Source of the DNA: an uncultured Eubacteriales bacterium
GTDB taxonomy: Bacteria; Bacillota; Clostridia; Lachnospirales; Cellulosilyticaceae
NCBI GenBank assembly: GCA_900551325.1
Contig: URVM01000026.1
Span: 1 to 44,908 of the forward strand
Reading direction: 5' to 3'
Length of the DNA: 44,908 nt
Position 1 is the first letter of the stretch. Each line of letters opens with the position of its first letter. This document shows positions 9,137 through 15,654 of this stretch, piece by piece. The position numbers were made by a program, and so were the translations under genes. The notes under the pieces are model-generated. The model searched no databases. It saw nothing but the letters and a program-made list of their open reading frames with translations, and had not been told where the DNA came from.

Positions 9137-9453
9137 GTTATAGACATATGAGAATGATTCTATTTTTTGACCTTCCTACAGTCACTCAGCAAGATAAAAG
9201 AGAATATCTAAGGTTCCGTAAATTTTTGATAACAGAGGGGTTTATTATGATGCAAGAATCCGTTTACACCAAAATTGTACTAAATGGAACTGCATCTAAT
9301 CTAATGCGGAATAAGGTAAAAAAGAATAAACCTAAAGGTGGACTCGTACAGGTACTAATTATTACAGAAAAACAATTTAGTAGCATGGAATATGTTTGTG
9401 GAGAAGCACAAAATGTTATTGTTGAATCTACAAAGAGGTTAATTATTTTATGA
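9133..9453 (+). CDS. cas2: CRISPR-associated Cas2, type II-A
   Basis: A 106-residue ferredoxin-fold protein that dimerises and bridges two Cas1 dimers in the spacer-acquisition complex. The start MSYRHMRMILFFDLP carries the conserved Asp after beta-1, and FLITEGFIMMQESVYTKI is the conserved second strand region of type II-A Cas2. TEKQFSSMEY near the C terminus also matches. It overlaps cas1 and csn2 by 4 bases each (ATGA), so the four cas genes form a tight operon. Confidence 0.97.
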   Translation: MSYRHMRMILFFDLPTVTQQDKREYLRFRKFLITEGFIMMQESVYTKIVLNGTASNLMRNKVKKNKPKGGLVQVLIITEKQFSSMEYVCGEAQNVIVESTKRLIIL

Positions 9454-10139
9454 TATTAAAAATCTTCCCTTTTGAAAATGAGATTAACATAGAAGAACAC
9501 CATATAGCAATCTTGTATGTACAAGATAAAACACTATTTAATAGACTGGCTAACTCTTTTTATCAGTTGACAAATGGACAGGATGGACAAGAAAAAATAA
9601 TTTTAGTAGAAAATGACAAAATACTTAGCATACAAGACAGCCTATTGTTTTTACCAGACTTATGGGGATTTGATTATAACAATAAAAAGATGCTTAATAA
9701 ATTGGCACAGTATATTGAAAGACATTATAAACTTGATGCTGAAGAAATGGAGGCGTTCCAGAAACAAGTACAACTTATTCAATTAGGTGTACAAGAAATT
9801 ATCAATGAGTTACCTTTTCAAATAGATATGAAAAGTGCTATTCTCATACCAGATATACTCAAAATGTTAGGCATTAAAATAGGGGATATGACTCATGCAA
9901 CGTTACTTGAAAGAGCATTAGCCTTTATAGAGATTATACAAATATTTGAACTTTGTGAAACAGTAGTATTTGTAAATCTTAAAAACTATTTTAATAATAA
10001 AGAGATAAATGAGTTGTATAGACACGCAATTCATTATAAGATTAAGATAATGATATTAGAATATGGAACATTTGAAGAAAAGTTACCATACGAAAAAGTA
10101 TGGTTAATTGATGAAGATTACGATGAATTTACATATTAA
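9450..10139 (+). CDS. csn2: CRISPR-associated Csn2
   Basis: A 229-residue protein, the subtype II-A marker needed for spacer acquisition. Family members form tetrameric rings around free DNA ends. It shows the FPFENEI start, a central SLLFLPDLWGFDYNNKK segment, a helical arm rich in Glu and Gln, and a C-terminal ETVVFVNLKNYFNNKEINELY stretch followed by short strands. The length is that of the standard Csn2 group rather than the longer forms. It ends 49 bases before the first repeat, so the array leader is very short and the array may be read from the operon. Confidence 0.93.
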   Translation: MILKIFPFENEINIEEHHIAILYVQDKTLFNRLANSFYQLTNGQDGQEKIILVENDKILSIQDSLLFLPDLWGFDYNNKKMLNKLAQYIERHYKLDAEEMEAFQKQVQLIQLGVQEIINELPFQIDMKSAILIPDILKMLGIKIGDMTHATLLERALAFIEIIQIFELCETVVFVNLKNYFNNKEINELYRHAIHYKIKIMILEYGTFEEKLPYEKVWLIDEDYDEFTY

Positions 10140-10140
10140 A

Positions 10141-10156
10141 TTTACTACCATTTAGA
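10141..10156 (+). promoter_or_regulatory. Partial anti-repeat in the CRISPR leader
   Basis: TTTACTACCATTTAGA matches the reverse complement of the repeat's 3' part (TCTGAATGGTAGTAAA) at 15 of 16 positions; the one change gives a G-U pair. In a transcript that includes it, it would fold onto the first repeat 50-65 bases downstream. In S. pyogenes, leader RNA pairing with the first repeat has been reported to favour processing of the newest crRNA. That role here is inference. Confidence 0.6.
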
Positions 10157-10181
10157 GATGCCCTCGTAAGGTATTTTCAAC

Positions 10182-10188
10182 ATTTGAG
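10182..10188 (+). promoter_or_regulatory. Leader-anchoring sequence for spacer integration
   Basis: ATTTGAG abuts the first repeat. This motif at the leader-repeat junction is known to direct Cas1-Cas2 integration in a group of type II-A systems, so new spacers should enter at 10189. Confidence 0.85.
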
Positions 10189-10950
10189 GTTTTAGAAGTA
10201 TGTTGTTCTGAATGGTAGTAAAACCACTATTCACTTTTCCTATTTCTTCACCTGGTTTTAGAAGTATGTTGTTCTGAATGGTAGTAAAACCTAATGTGCC
10301 TGTTGCACTACTTAGATATAGTTTTAGAAGTATGTTGTTCTGAATGGTAGTAAAACAAAGAAAACCGTCGTAGCTATAGAAAAGGAGTTTTAGAAGTATG
10401 TTGTTCTGAATGGTAGTAAAACCAGATAAAGTTGTTGATGTTACATATAGCTGTTTTAGAAGTATGTTGTTCTGAATGGTAGTAAAACATTCCCTTAAAG
10501 TGGAATTTAACTTTAATAGTTTTAGAAGTATGTTGTTCTGAATGGTAGTAAAACTAGCGTTAGAAGAATAAAAGGGGGGATTAAGTTTTAGAAGTATGTT
10601 GTTCTGAATGGTAGTAAAACAAACAAATTGAATTGTTGGGGCACGTTGAAGTTTTAGAAGTATGTTGTTCTGAATGGTAGTAAAACTTCATTTGGGTTTA
10701 ACCAAGTCGAAGTTGAGTTTTAGAAGTATGTTGTTCTGAATGGTAGTAAAACAAAAATACATTATCTTATCTTGAAGAAATTGTTTTAGAAGTATGTTGT
10801 TCTGAATGGTAGTAAAACAGTGACTTTTGCCAACCAATCTATGAAGAGGTTTTAGAAGTATGTTGTTCTGAATGGTAGTAAAACATCTCCTAGCCAAGCA
10901 AAGACTAAAAAGAGGTTTTAGAAGTATGTTATTTTGAATAATGGTGAAAT
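10189..10950 (+). CRISPR. Type II-A CRISPR array, 12 repeats and 11 spacers
   Basis: Eleven identical 36-base repeats start at 10189, 10255, 10321 and then every 66 bases to 10849. A twelfth, decayed repeat is at 10915-10950; its first 16 bases are intact and its 3' half has diverged. Every spacer is exactly 30 bases. The repeat begins GTTTTAGAAGTATGTTG and ends GGTAGTAAAAC, clearly of type II-A form, and reads in the same direction as cas9. Degeneration at the far end and the anchoring motif at the near end both place the leader next to csn2. Spacers are all different and no obvious match to this window was found by eye. Confidence 0.98.
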
Positions 10951-10983
10951 TATTATAATCTGAATAAATAAAAGCGTAGAATA

Positions 10984-11239
10984 GAATGAATGTCTCTTCA
11001 AATATACTTGAAAAGGTGGCAGGGTGGGGGGCATTCTCTGGAAGCGGCTTATGGAAGTGACTTAGAGGGTGTTAACGAGTGGGTGAGCAAGGGTTTTAGC
11101 CAGACTGTTTGAAGCGAAGCAAGTTTCTGGCGTTCTTGTGAATCCTGAGTTTACAGCCTCTTAGTTACTGGAAGTGGAAGCTGAAGGAGAATGTCCCCTG
11201 TCTTGACGCCAAAGAAGACTAGGGAAGAGACACTCATTC
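10984..11239 (+). ncRNA. Structured RNA element A, family unknown
   Basis: A GC-richer, non-coding stretch directly after the array. An outer helix pairs 10984-10999 with 11224-11239 (15 of 16 pairs). Inside, 11027-11038 pairs with 11187-11198 (12 pairs, one G-U on the plus strand). A hairpin GCCAGA/TCTGGC joins 11099-11104 to 11126-11131, and CTTAGAGG pairs with CCTCTTAG around 11061 and 11157 with one mismatch. Three wobble positions favour the plus strand, one in the outer helix favours the minus strand, so the strand is not settled. I do not recognise it as RNase P, 6S, SRP RNA or tmRNA. Confidence 0.55.
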
Positions 11240-11304
11240 GAACCTCCTCCCAACATACTAGTCATTCTTCTATAACAATGCTAAGTATTCCATACAAAAA
11301 TATA

Positions 11305-11816
11305 AAAAGCTGCATACAAAGTACAGACTCATCCCCCCAGATGTGTCTTGTCTATACTTTGTAGCAGCTTTTGTTTTGTGGTAGGCTATTACAATTTCAA
11401 GATGAAAGGGTGGGGACATGCTCTTGCTTATAGCTTTTTCTGGTTAGGTGGTCTGGTTTATCGCCATGGCCGTGCCTACGGTCCTGTATAGACTTATGGG
11501 GTTCTTTCAATGGCAGAGCTGTAATACAGTTACCCATTCCATCAGTAGCCACAAGTTATGACAGCGTTTAGAGGTACCTTTTGATTTGCCGTCTTACCGT
11601 TCCAGTTATTATGCCTTTTTGAAGAGCTTAGTTTTCACCGATTCATTTATGAAATTGTAGGTAATGCTCCTAATAGCCCAAGCTACCACAACCTTTGGCT
11701 ATTAGGTTTGTAAGAAAGAAGGTGTCTCATCATTTGGTGGGGGGAAGGCCAGATGTTTATACAGCTTCTTTCTTGGTATAGGACAAAAGCTAACTAGTAT
11801 TTGTTTTACCCTATAC
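11305..11816 (+). ncRNA. Large structured RNA B with kissing-loop ends
   Basis: A non-coding stretch of about 510 bases with strong structure. The 5' hairpin pairs 11305-11323 with 11355-11372 and shows a loop containing CCCCCC (11333-11338). The 3' hairpin pairs 11712-11721 with 11765-11774, with an inner stem ATTTGG/CCAGAT and a loop containing GGGGGG (11739-11744). The two loops are complementary over 8 bases (11332-11339 with 11738-11745). A second long-range contact joins 11376-11384 to the loop (11683-11691) of a 10-bp hairpin, 11669-11678 with 11697-11706. A last hairpin spans 11776-11816. The ATTTGG/CCAGAT wobble supports the plus strand. Family not identified; ROOL-like size. Confidence 0.65.
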
Positions 11817-12135
11817 TATATTAATACGTGAAAAACATGGATAACCGTCGGAAATTTGATGATTAATTTTTATTTGTTAAAACCTCACTAAGGTATAGAT
11901 GAAGTTTTGTTTAAATTTACCTGTAAATCAATTACGGATCATCATTTTTTAAAATTAATATTATAGGTAGTATAGATTATATATGTTCTGGTTAAGACTT
12001 AGGATGAGAAATGACTACATATTTAGTAGTAGATGAGATACTTTGAGTTAAGTTAGAAAATTAAACTATAGGTTAGTTGCAGTATATTAGGTGGTTAGCT
12101 ATAATAAAAGCAAGATAAATGAAGGTGGTGTAGTC
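11817..12135. other. AT-rich intergenic region, no gene seen
   Basis: No supported open reading frame or strong hairpin is visible between element B and the second MNT gene. The 8-base sequence AACCGTCG near its start (11843-11850) recurs inverted at 13002-13009 on the other side of the MNT/HEPN pair, which is probably chance. A GTG at 12091 extends the MNT frame but lacks a ribosome site. Confidence 0.5.
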
Positions 12136-12522
12136 ATGATTAAGAAGGATATATCTCAATTACATTTACCAGAGCGTTTTGTTAGAAAACTCAAACAAGA
12201 TGTGGCTTATTTATTAGGCTATCCAAATATAGAAATTGAACAGATTATTTTGTTTGGAAGTTGTGCGAGAGGGAATTATAAAGTAACAAGTGATATAGAT
12301 CTTCTAATGATTACAAAAGAAAGTTTAGAACGATATATTAGAGGGGATATATCAAGTGAATTAGAAGAAGAAGTAGAGCAAGTTAGTACAGATATAGTAT
12401 TTTATTCTAACAAAATCTTTCAAGAAGCAGACAGTCTTTTTATAAAACAAGTAAAACAAGATGGAATTATCATTTATGATCAAAAAGATAAGAGTATAGG
12501 AGGGGACTATGCAGCAAAATAG
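12136..12522 (+). CDS. mntA: MNT-type minimal nucleotidyltransferase (MNT/HEPN pair 2)
   Basis: A 128-residue minimal nucleotidyltransferase. FGSCARGNYKVTSDIDLLMI carries the GSx10DxD motif, and VSTDIVFYS supplies the third acidic residue. The frame is open back to a GTG at 12091, but the ATG at 12136 follows AAGGTGGTG at the right distance and removes an unconvincing N terminus. The HEPN gene overlaps by 14 bases. The protein is only loosely like the first MNT at 2692, so the two pairs are not a recent duplication. It stands alone between two large structured RNA elements (B and C). Confidence 0.86.
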   Translation: MIKKDISQLHLPERFVRKLKQDVAYLLGYPNIEIEQIILFGSCARGNYKVTSDIDLLMITKESLERYIRGDISSELEEEVEQVSTDIVFYSNKIFQEADSLFIKQVKQDGIIIYDQKDKSIGGDYAAK

Positions 12523-12961
12523 TTTTTTAGGAAGAGGAATTAATGATTATTTATATGCTAAAAGTAGCATGAAAGATGGAACAAAGCCAGAATATAATTG
12601 GCCTGCTGTTATTTTTGCTCAAGCAGCAGAAAAAATATTAAAAGCTGTTATAGAAACAAAATTTGTAGATGATAGTAGCTGTATACAAATAATGCGTACA
12701 CATAATTTGCGTACAGTTGTAAATAAAATTTTAGAAAGATTTCCTGATGCTAAATTATCTTCAAAAGATTGCAAATGGTTAGGAGATTTTTATTTCGATG
12801 CTCGTTATCCAGGAGATGATTTTATAATAGTTACTTTTGAAGACGCCTTAGAGGCAATGAAGATCGTAGAAGAAATACTAGTGGAAGTAGAAAAGATTTT
12901 AGATTCAGTAGAAGCAAAAAAACTTTTTGAACATTGTAAGTTGCAAGTTTCAAATATGTAG
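12509..12961 (+). CDS. hepT: HEPN-domain protein (MNT/HEPN pair 2)
   Basis: A 150-residue helical protein with the HEPN pattern: YAKSSMK, then FAQAAEKILKAVIETKF, a MRTHNLRTVV motif and FYFDARYPGDDF. The last shows the RYP signature common in HEPN proteins that accompany nucleotidyltransferases. As in the first pair, only R-x-H is present rather than the R-x4-6-H RNase motif. The ATG follows AGGAGGGG and overlaps the MNT gene. The partner MNT probably modifies or binds it. A toxin role is possible by analogy, not shown. Confidence 0.8.
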   Translation: MQQNSFLGRGINDYLYAKSSMKDGTKPEYNWPAVIFAQAAEKILKAVIETKFVDDSSCIQIMRTHNLRTVVNKILERFPDAKLSSKDCKWLGDFYFDARYPGDDFIIVTFEDALEAMKIVEEILVEVEKILDSVEAKKLFEHCKLQVSNM

Positions 12962-13181
12962 TTAGAGATGATGCAAGTGTAAAAAATATATTATCAAAAA
13001 ACGACGGTTTTTCTAAATTTCAACATATATATAGTGTAGGACAAAATAAATGATAATTTATTTGTCTTATAGCAATGGGAAAAGTAAATAATAAATCCAA
13101 TGTTTTATTGTAAGACTTCAACAAAATTAAACTTTCCTACAAAATTTTTAAGGAAATATCATACCCATTGCGTATATATAA
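12962..13181. other. Intergenic region with one inverted repeat
   Basis: No gene is supported. GACAAAATAAAT (13040-13051) and ATTTATTTGTC (13056-13066) form a hairpin with one bulge that may end the MNT/HEPN transcript, although no clear U tract follows. Structured element C begins at the right edge. Confidence 0.5.
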
Positions 13182-13673
13182 GGTATAAGGCAAAAAAATC
13201 CTAGGTCCTTTTGCTTTATACCATAAGAAAAAGCAGACTGATAACTGGTTCCCCCCTTACTAGAAATCGGACAAGCTTTTTCTTATACAACTGGAGTTTG
13301 CATAGTGGTGGCAGCTAGCAAACTTCGGGGCAGTACCGAGTCTCTAAGCTATCGTGTCTTAAAACAATGTTTGTACTTCATCTAGAAAGCACGCCCTAAG
13401 ATAAACTTGAGGTAATTCCTATGTATAGTTGACGCATACGATAACTGGCAGTGATACATACCATTGGGTATCCCTTTCACCTAAAGAAACCCGTATCCGT
13501 GCTCCTATAGCTAGGTAAGTCCATAAAGTAATCCTAAAAGGCCTAAATCTTCTATTTGTAGCCAGACGGCGTTTAAGATGCGGTACTTAGAGTCTTGCCA
13601 CAAACAATAAGCTATCTTAAGTTCAGTCTATGTGTTTTTAAGGGGGAGACTGTCCTTAGGATAGCTTGTTGTG
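13182..13673 (+). ncRNA. Large structured RNA C with kissing-loop ends
   Basis: About 490 non-coding bases with the same plan as element B. A leading hairpin pairs 13182-13195 with the arm ending at 13222. The 5' hairpin pairs 13223-13234 with 13275-13286 (12 of 12), with inner stems CTGAT/ATCGG and CTGG/CTAG and a C-rich loop. The 3' hairpin pairs 13604-13616 with 13660-13672, inner stem CAGTCT/AGACTG, with a G-rich loop. The loops are complementary over 8 bases: CCCCCTTA (13252-13259) and TAAGGGGG (13639-13646). Hairpin 13293-13301/13318-13326 has GTGGCA in its loop, matching TGCCAC at 13596-13601. Six wobble sites all favour the plus strand. Family not identified. Confidence 0.7.
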
Positions 13674-13733
13674 CTTTTAAATGAAGATAAATAGGGTATA
13701 CTAATAGGGATAAACTATATAAGGAGCGGAACA

Positions 13734-14063
13734 ATGAGACAGATAGATACAAAAGAAAAATTAAACTTAGCTATTAAGGAAGAAGAACTCCTTGTTGTCT
13801 ATTTTACAGGAAGTGCTTGTGGTGCTTGTGAAGTGATTAAGCAAAAGGTGGAAAGTATTTTAGCGAAACATCCATCAGTTAAAGGCATAGAAGTAAATGG
13901 AGCAGTATATCCAGAACTGGCTACTGAGTATGAAGTATATGCATTACCTATTATACTTTTATTTGTACAAGGTAAAGAAAGCTTACGTTTAGGACGTAAC
14001 TTAGATTTATTAGAATTTGAAAGAAAAATTGCTAGATATGAAGAGATGCTAAGTCCCCAGTAA
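13734..14063 (+). CDS. Thioredoxin-like protein
   Basis: A 109-residue protein with a thioredoxin fold. The active site is C29-G-A-C32 in FTGSACGACEVIK, differing from the classical WCGPC: the Trp is replaced by Ala and the Pro by Ala. A cis-proline loop is seen in YALPIILLF, and strand GKESLR follows. The length matches a single thioredoxin domain. It is likely a thiol-disulfide reductant in the cytoplasm, as there is no signal peptide. The altered active site suggests an unusual redox potential or partner. The ribosome site is AAGGAGCGG. Confidence 0.88.
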   Translation: MRQIDTKEKLNLAIKEEELLVVYFTGSACGACEVIKQKVESILAKHPSVKGIEVNGAVYPELATEYEVYALPIILLFVQGKESLRLGRNLDLLEFERKIARYEEMLSPQ

Positions 14064-14090
14064 CCATTTGTATGGAGCTGGGGATTTGTT
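14055..14090 (+). terminator. Probable terminator after the thioredoxin-like gene
   Basis: CCCCAG (14055-14060) pairs with CTGGGG (14078-14083), with an inner CCAT/ATGG stem, then ATTTGTTT. The stem overlaps the stop codon. Confidence 0.55.
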
Positions 14091-14234
14091 TGTACTTAGT
14101 GAAGATATATAAGGGGAAATAAATAAAATAAAAATAAAAGTTAAATATATTGAAATTACAGAAAATAATGGTGTAGTATTGAAGATAAAAGTAATAAAGT
14201 TAATAACATTAAATAGATGGGGAGAGAATGGAAA

Positions 14235-14648
14235 ATGAAAAAAGCTGTTGTTTATGCAAGTATGACAGGACACTCAAAAAAGATAGCAAATGCTATAAGT
14301 AAAGAACTAGGAATAGAACCACAAAATGTGAAAAGTAATCCTACACTAGGAAAAGTAGATGTGCTTTTTATAGTAGGAGGCATTTATGGTAATGAAAGTA
14401 TGCCTGAGATGATTAACTTTGTAAATCAACTAGATAAAGAGCAAGTAAAGAAGGTAGTGCTTATTACTTCACGTACTAGTAAGACTGGTACACAAGCTAG
14501 TTTAAGAAAAGTATTAGAGGAAAAGGGGCTTTTTGTTGAGACAGAAGAATATTTGTGTAGAGGAAGTTTTCTTTTTATAGGATTTGGTCATCCGAATAAA
14601 AAAGAAATTGAAGAGGCTGTCCAGTTTGCAAAAAAGTTTATTAAGTAG
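14235..14648 (+). CDS. Flavodoxin-family protein
   Basis: A 137-residue protein starting MKKAVVYASMTGHSKKIANAI. This is the flavodoxin phosphate-binding loop (SxTGxTxxxA in classical form, here SMTGHSKKIA). VLFIVGGIYGNE is the region stacking on the FMN ring, and LITSRTSKTGTQAS is the third loop. The length matches short flavodoxins. The ATG at 14235 is chosen over one 18 bases upstream because GGGGAGAG is spaced correctly and the protein then begins at the first beta strand. It probably transfers electrons or binds FMN. It converges on the cyclase gene with a shared terminator. Confidence 0.85.
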   Translation: MKKAVVYASMTGHSKKIANAISKELGIEPQNVKSNPTLGKVDVLFIVGGIYGNESMPEMINFVNQLDKEQVKKVVLITSRTSKTGTQASLRKVLEEKGLFVETEEYLCRGSFLFIGFGHPNKKEIEEAVQFAKKFIK

Positions 14649-14698
14649 AGAAGAGTTTAGCTCAGATTTAATATTTATAAAGCTGAATGAATAGAAGC

Positions 14699-14742
14699 CC
14701 TATGAAACTAGTAAAATTATATACTAGTTTCATAGGCCTTTT
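14699..14742. terminator. Two-way terminator between flavodoxin and cyclase genes
   Basis: A perfect 15-bp inverted repeat (14699-14713 with 14722-14736) with an 8-base loop and CCTTTT after it. It separates two convergent genes. Confidence 0.85.
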
Positions 14743-14757
14743 CATATCAATAGTTCA

Positions 14758-15582
14758 TCATTTAAAATCATTTTTTGAGATTTGTCTTGGCCATGAAAGT
14801 AAGGTTTTTCTAGAGATTTTTAAATCAGATTCTTTTGGAAAGTATAGGTCACAGAAGCAATTATGATAATTTGCAGTCCAAACATATTTATCCCATACCC
14901 TTGTATTTTGTTTGTATTTGATTAGTAATTCTTCTATTTTTGCCTTATGTCTAAGAAGTAATTCAATTTTAATACGTTCAAATTCGTATTCATTATGGCA
15001 TTCCTTATAGTATTTAAAAATAGTGTTTAAATAATTTAGATACCATTGACCGTCATTATCAATGAGTACTTTGTTTTGCTCAGGTACACTATCGTAATAT
15101 CTCATATAAGTTTTTAGGTGCTCAACAGTCTTATGATCTAAGACAATACGAGGATAGCAAGCCAGTTGGCTTTCTGTGTGATGGGCATCTAGGAGCGCTG
15201 GTCCAAAGACAATATCTTCATTAATATAAAAATCTCCAACACTTATGCCACCACGAACAAAAAGTCCTTCTAAAGCAAGATTAAATTGATATTCAGCCAC
15301 ATTATCAAGAATCTCATCTAATTCTACTTCCCCATCTCCTTTTATAGGATAGGCAACTACCATATTATCAGTGAAAATTTTAATTTTGCCTTGGCTATAT
15401 TTATTAGGAACAATACATTGTTTATTTTTGTTAATCAGGTAGTTGATTTCTCTAAGAAGTTTATCTCCAGAACCATCATTGCAAGAATCTACTATCATTT
15501 GGGAGAAACCTAATATATCTATTGCACAGACAACGGAATTAACAAGGGTAGGATTCTCTTCGTTATATTGTTGTTTATTCAT
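14758..15582 (-). CDS. Class III nucleotide cyclase-like protein (Pycsar-type candidate)
   Basis: A 274-residue protein with the hallmarks of a class III cyclase domain in its first 170 residues. AIDILGFS carries D22 and FTDNMVVAYP carries D72, the two metal-binding Asp; RGGISVGD (110-117) and GPALLDAHHTESQLACYPRI follow. Proteins of this pattern include the pyrimidine cyclases of Pycsar anti-phage systems. The C-terminal 100 residues are helical and unknown. No Pycsar effector (TIR or membrane type) is adjacent: the upstream gene 72 bases away is an antiporter on the same strand. Function is therefore open between defence and another signal role. The ribosome site is GTGAGGG. Confidence 0.75.
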   Translation of the reverse strand: MNKQQYNEENPTLVNSVVCAIDILGFSQMIVDSCNDGSGDKLLREINYLINKNKQCIVPNKYSQGKIKIFTDNMVVAYPIKGDGEVELDEILDNVAEYQFNLALEGLFVRGGISVGDFYINEDIVFGPALLDAHHTESQLACYPRIVLDHKTVEHLKTYMRYYDSVPEQNKVLIDNDGQWYLNYLNTIFKYYKECHNEYEFERIKIELLLRHKAKIEELLIKYKQNTRVWDKYVWTANYHNCFCDLYFPKESDLKISRKTLLSWPRQISKNDFK

Positions 15583-15654
15583 GTTAATACGCCCTCACTT
15601 ATTGCATGATTTATACTTTGTCTCTATTTAGTATAAATAAACCTAAGTTTTTTA

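Noticed and set aside
10688..10897. Minus-strand open frame with a repeated FTTIQNNILLK pattern
   Set aside because: It is a translation of the CRISPR repeats; the periodicity comes from the array, and there is no ribosome site.
11301..11380. The 5' hairpin of element B as a simple two-way terminator
   Set aside because: It has T-rich flanks on both sides and could stop transcription, but its loop is perfectly complementary to the distant 3' hairpin loop and similar hairpins begin element C, so a role in a larger RNA is more likely.
11843..13009. Inverted 8-base AACCGTCG/CGACGGTT flanking the second MNT/HEPN pair as mobile-element ends
   Set aside because: Too short, no target-site duplication and no transposase; treated as chance.
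13000..13011. 11-base match between spacer 3 (AAAACCGTCGT) and the intergenic region after the second HEPN gene, suggesting self-targeting
   Set aside because: An 11-base match is expected by chance given 11 spacers and two strands of 45 kb; the rest of the spacer does not match.
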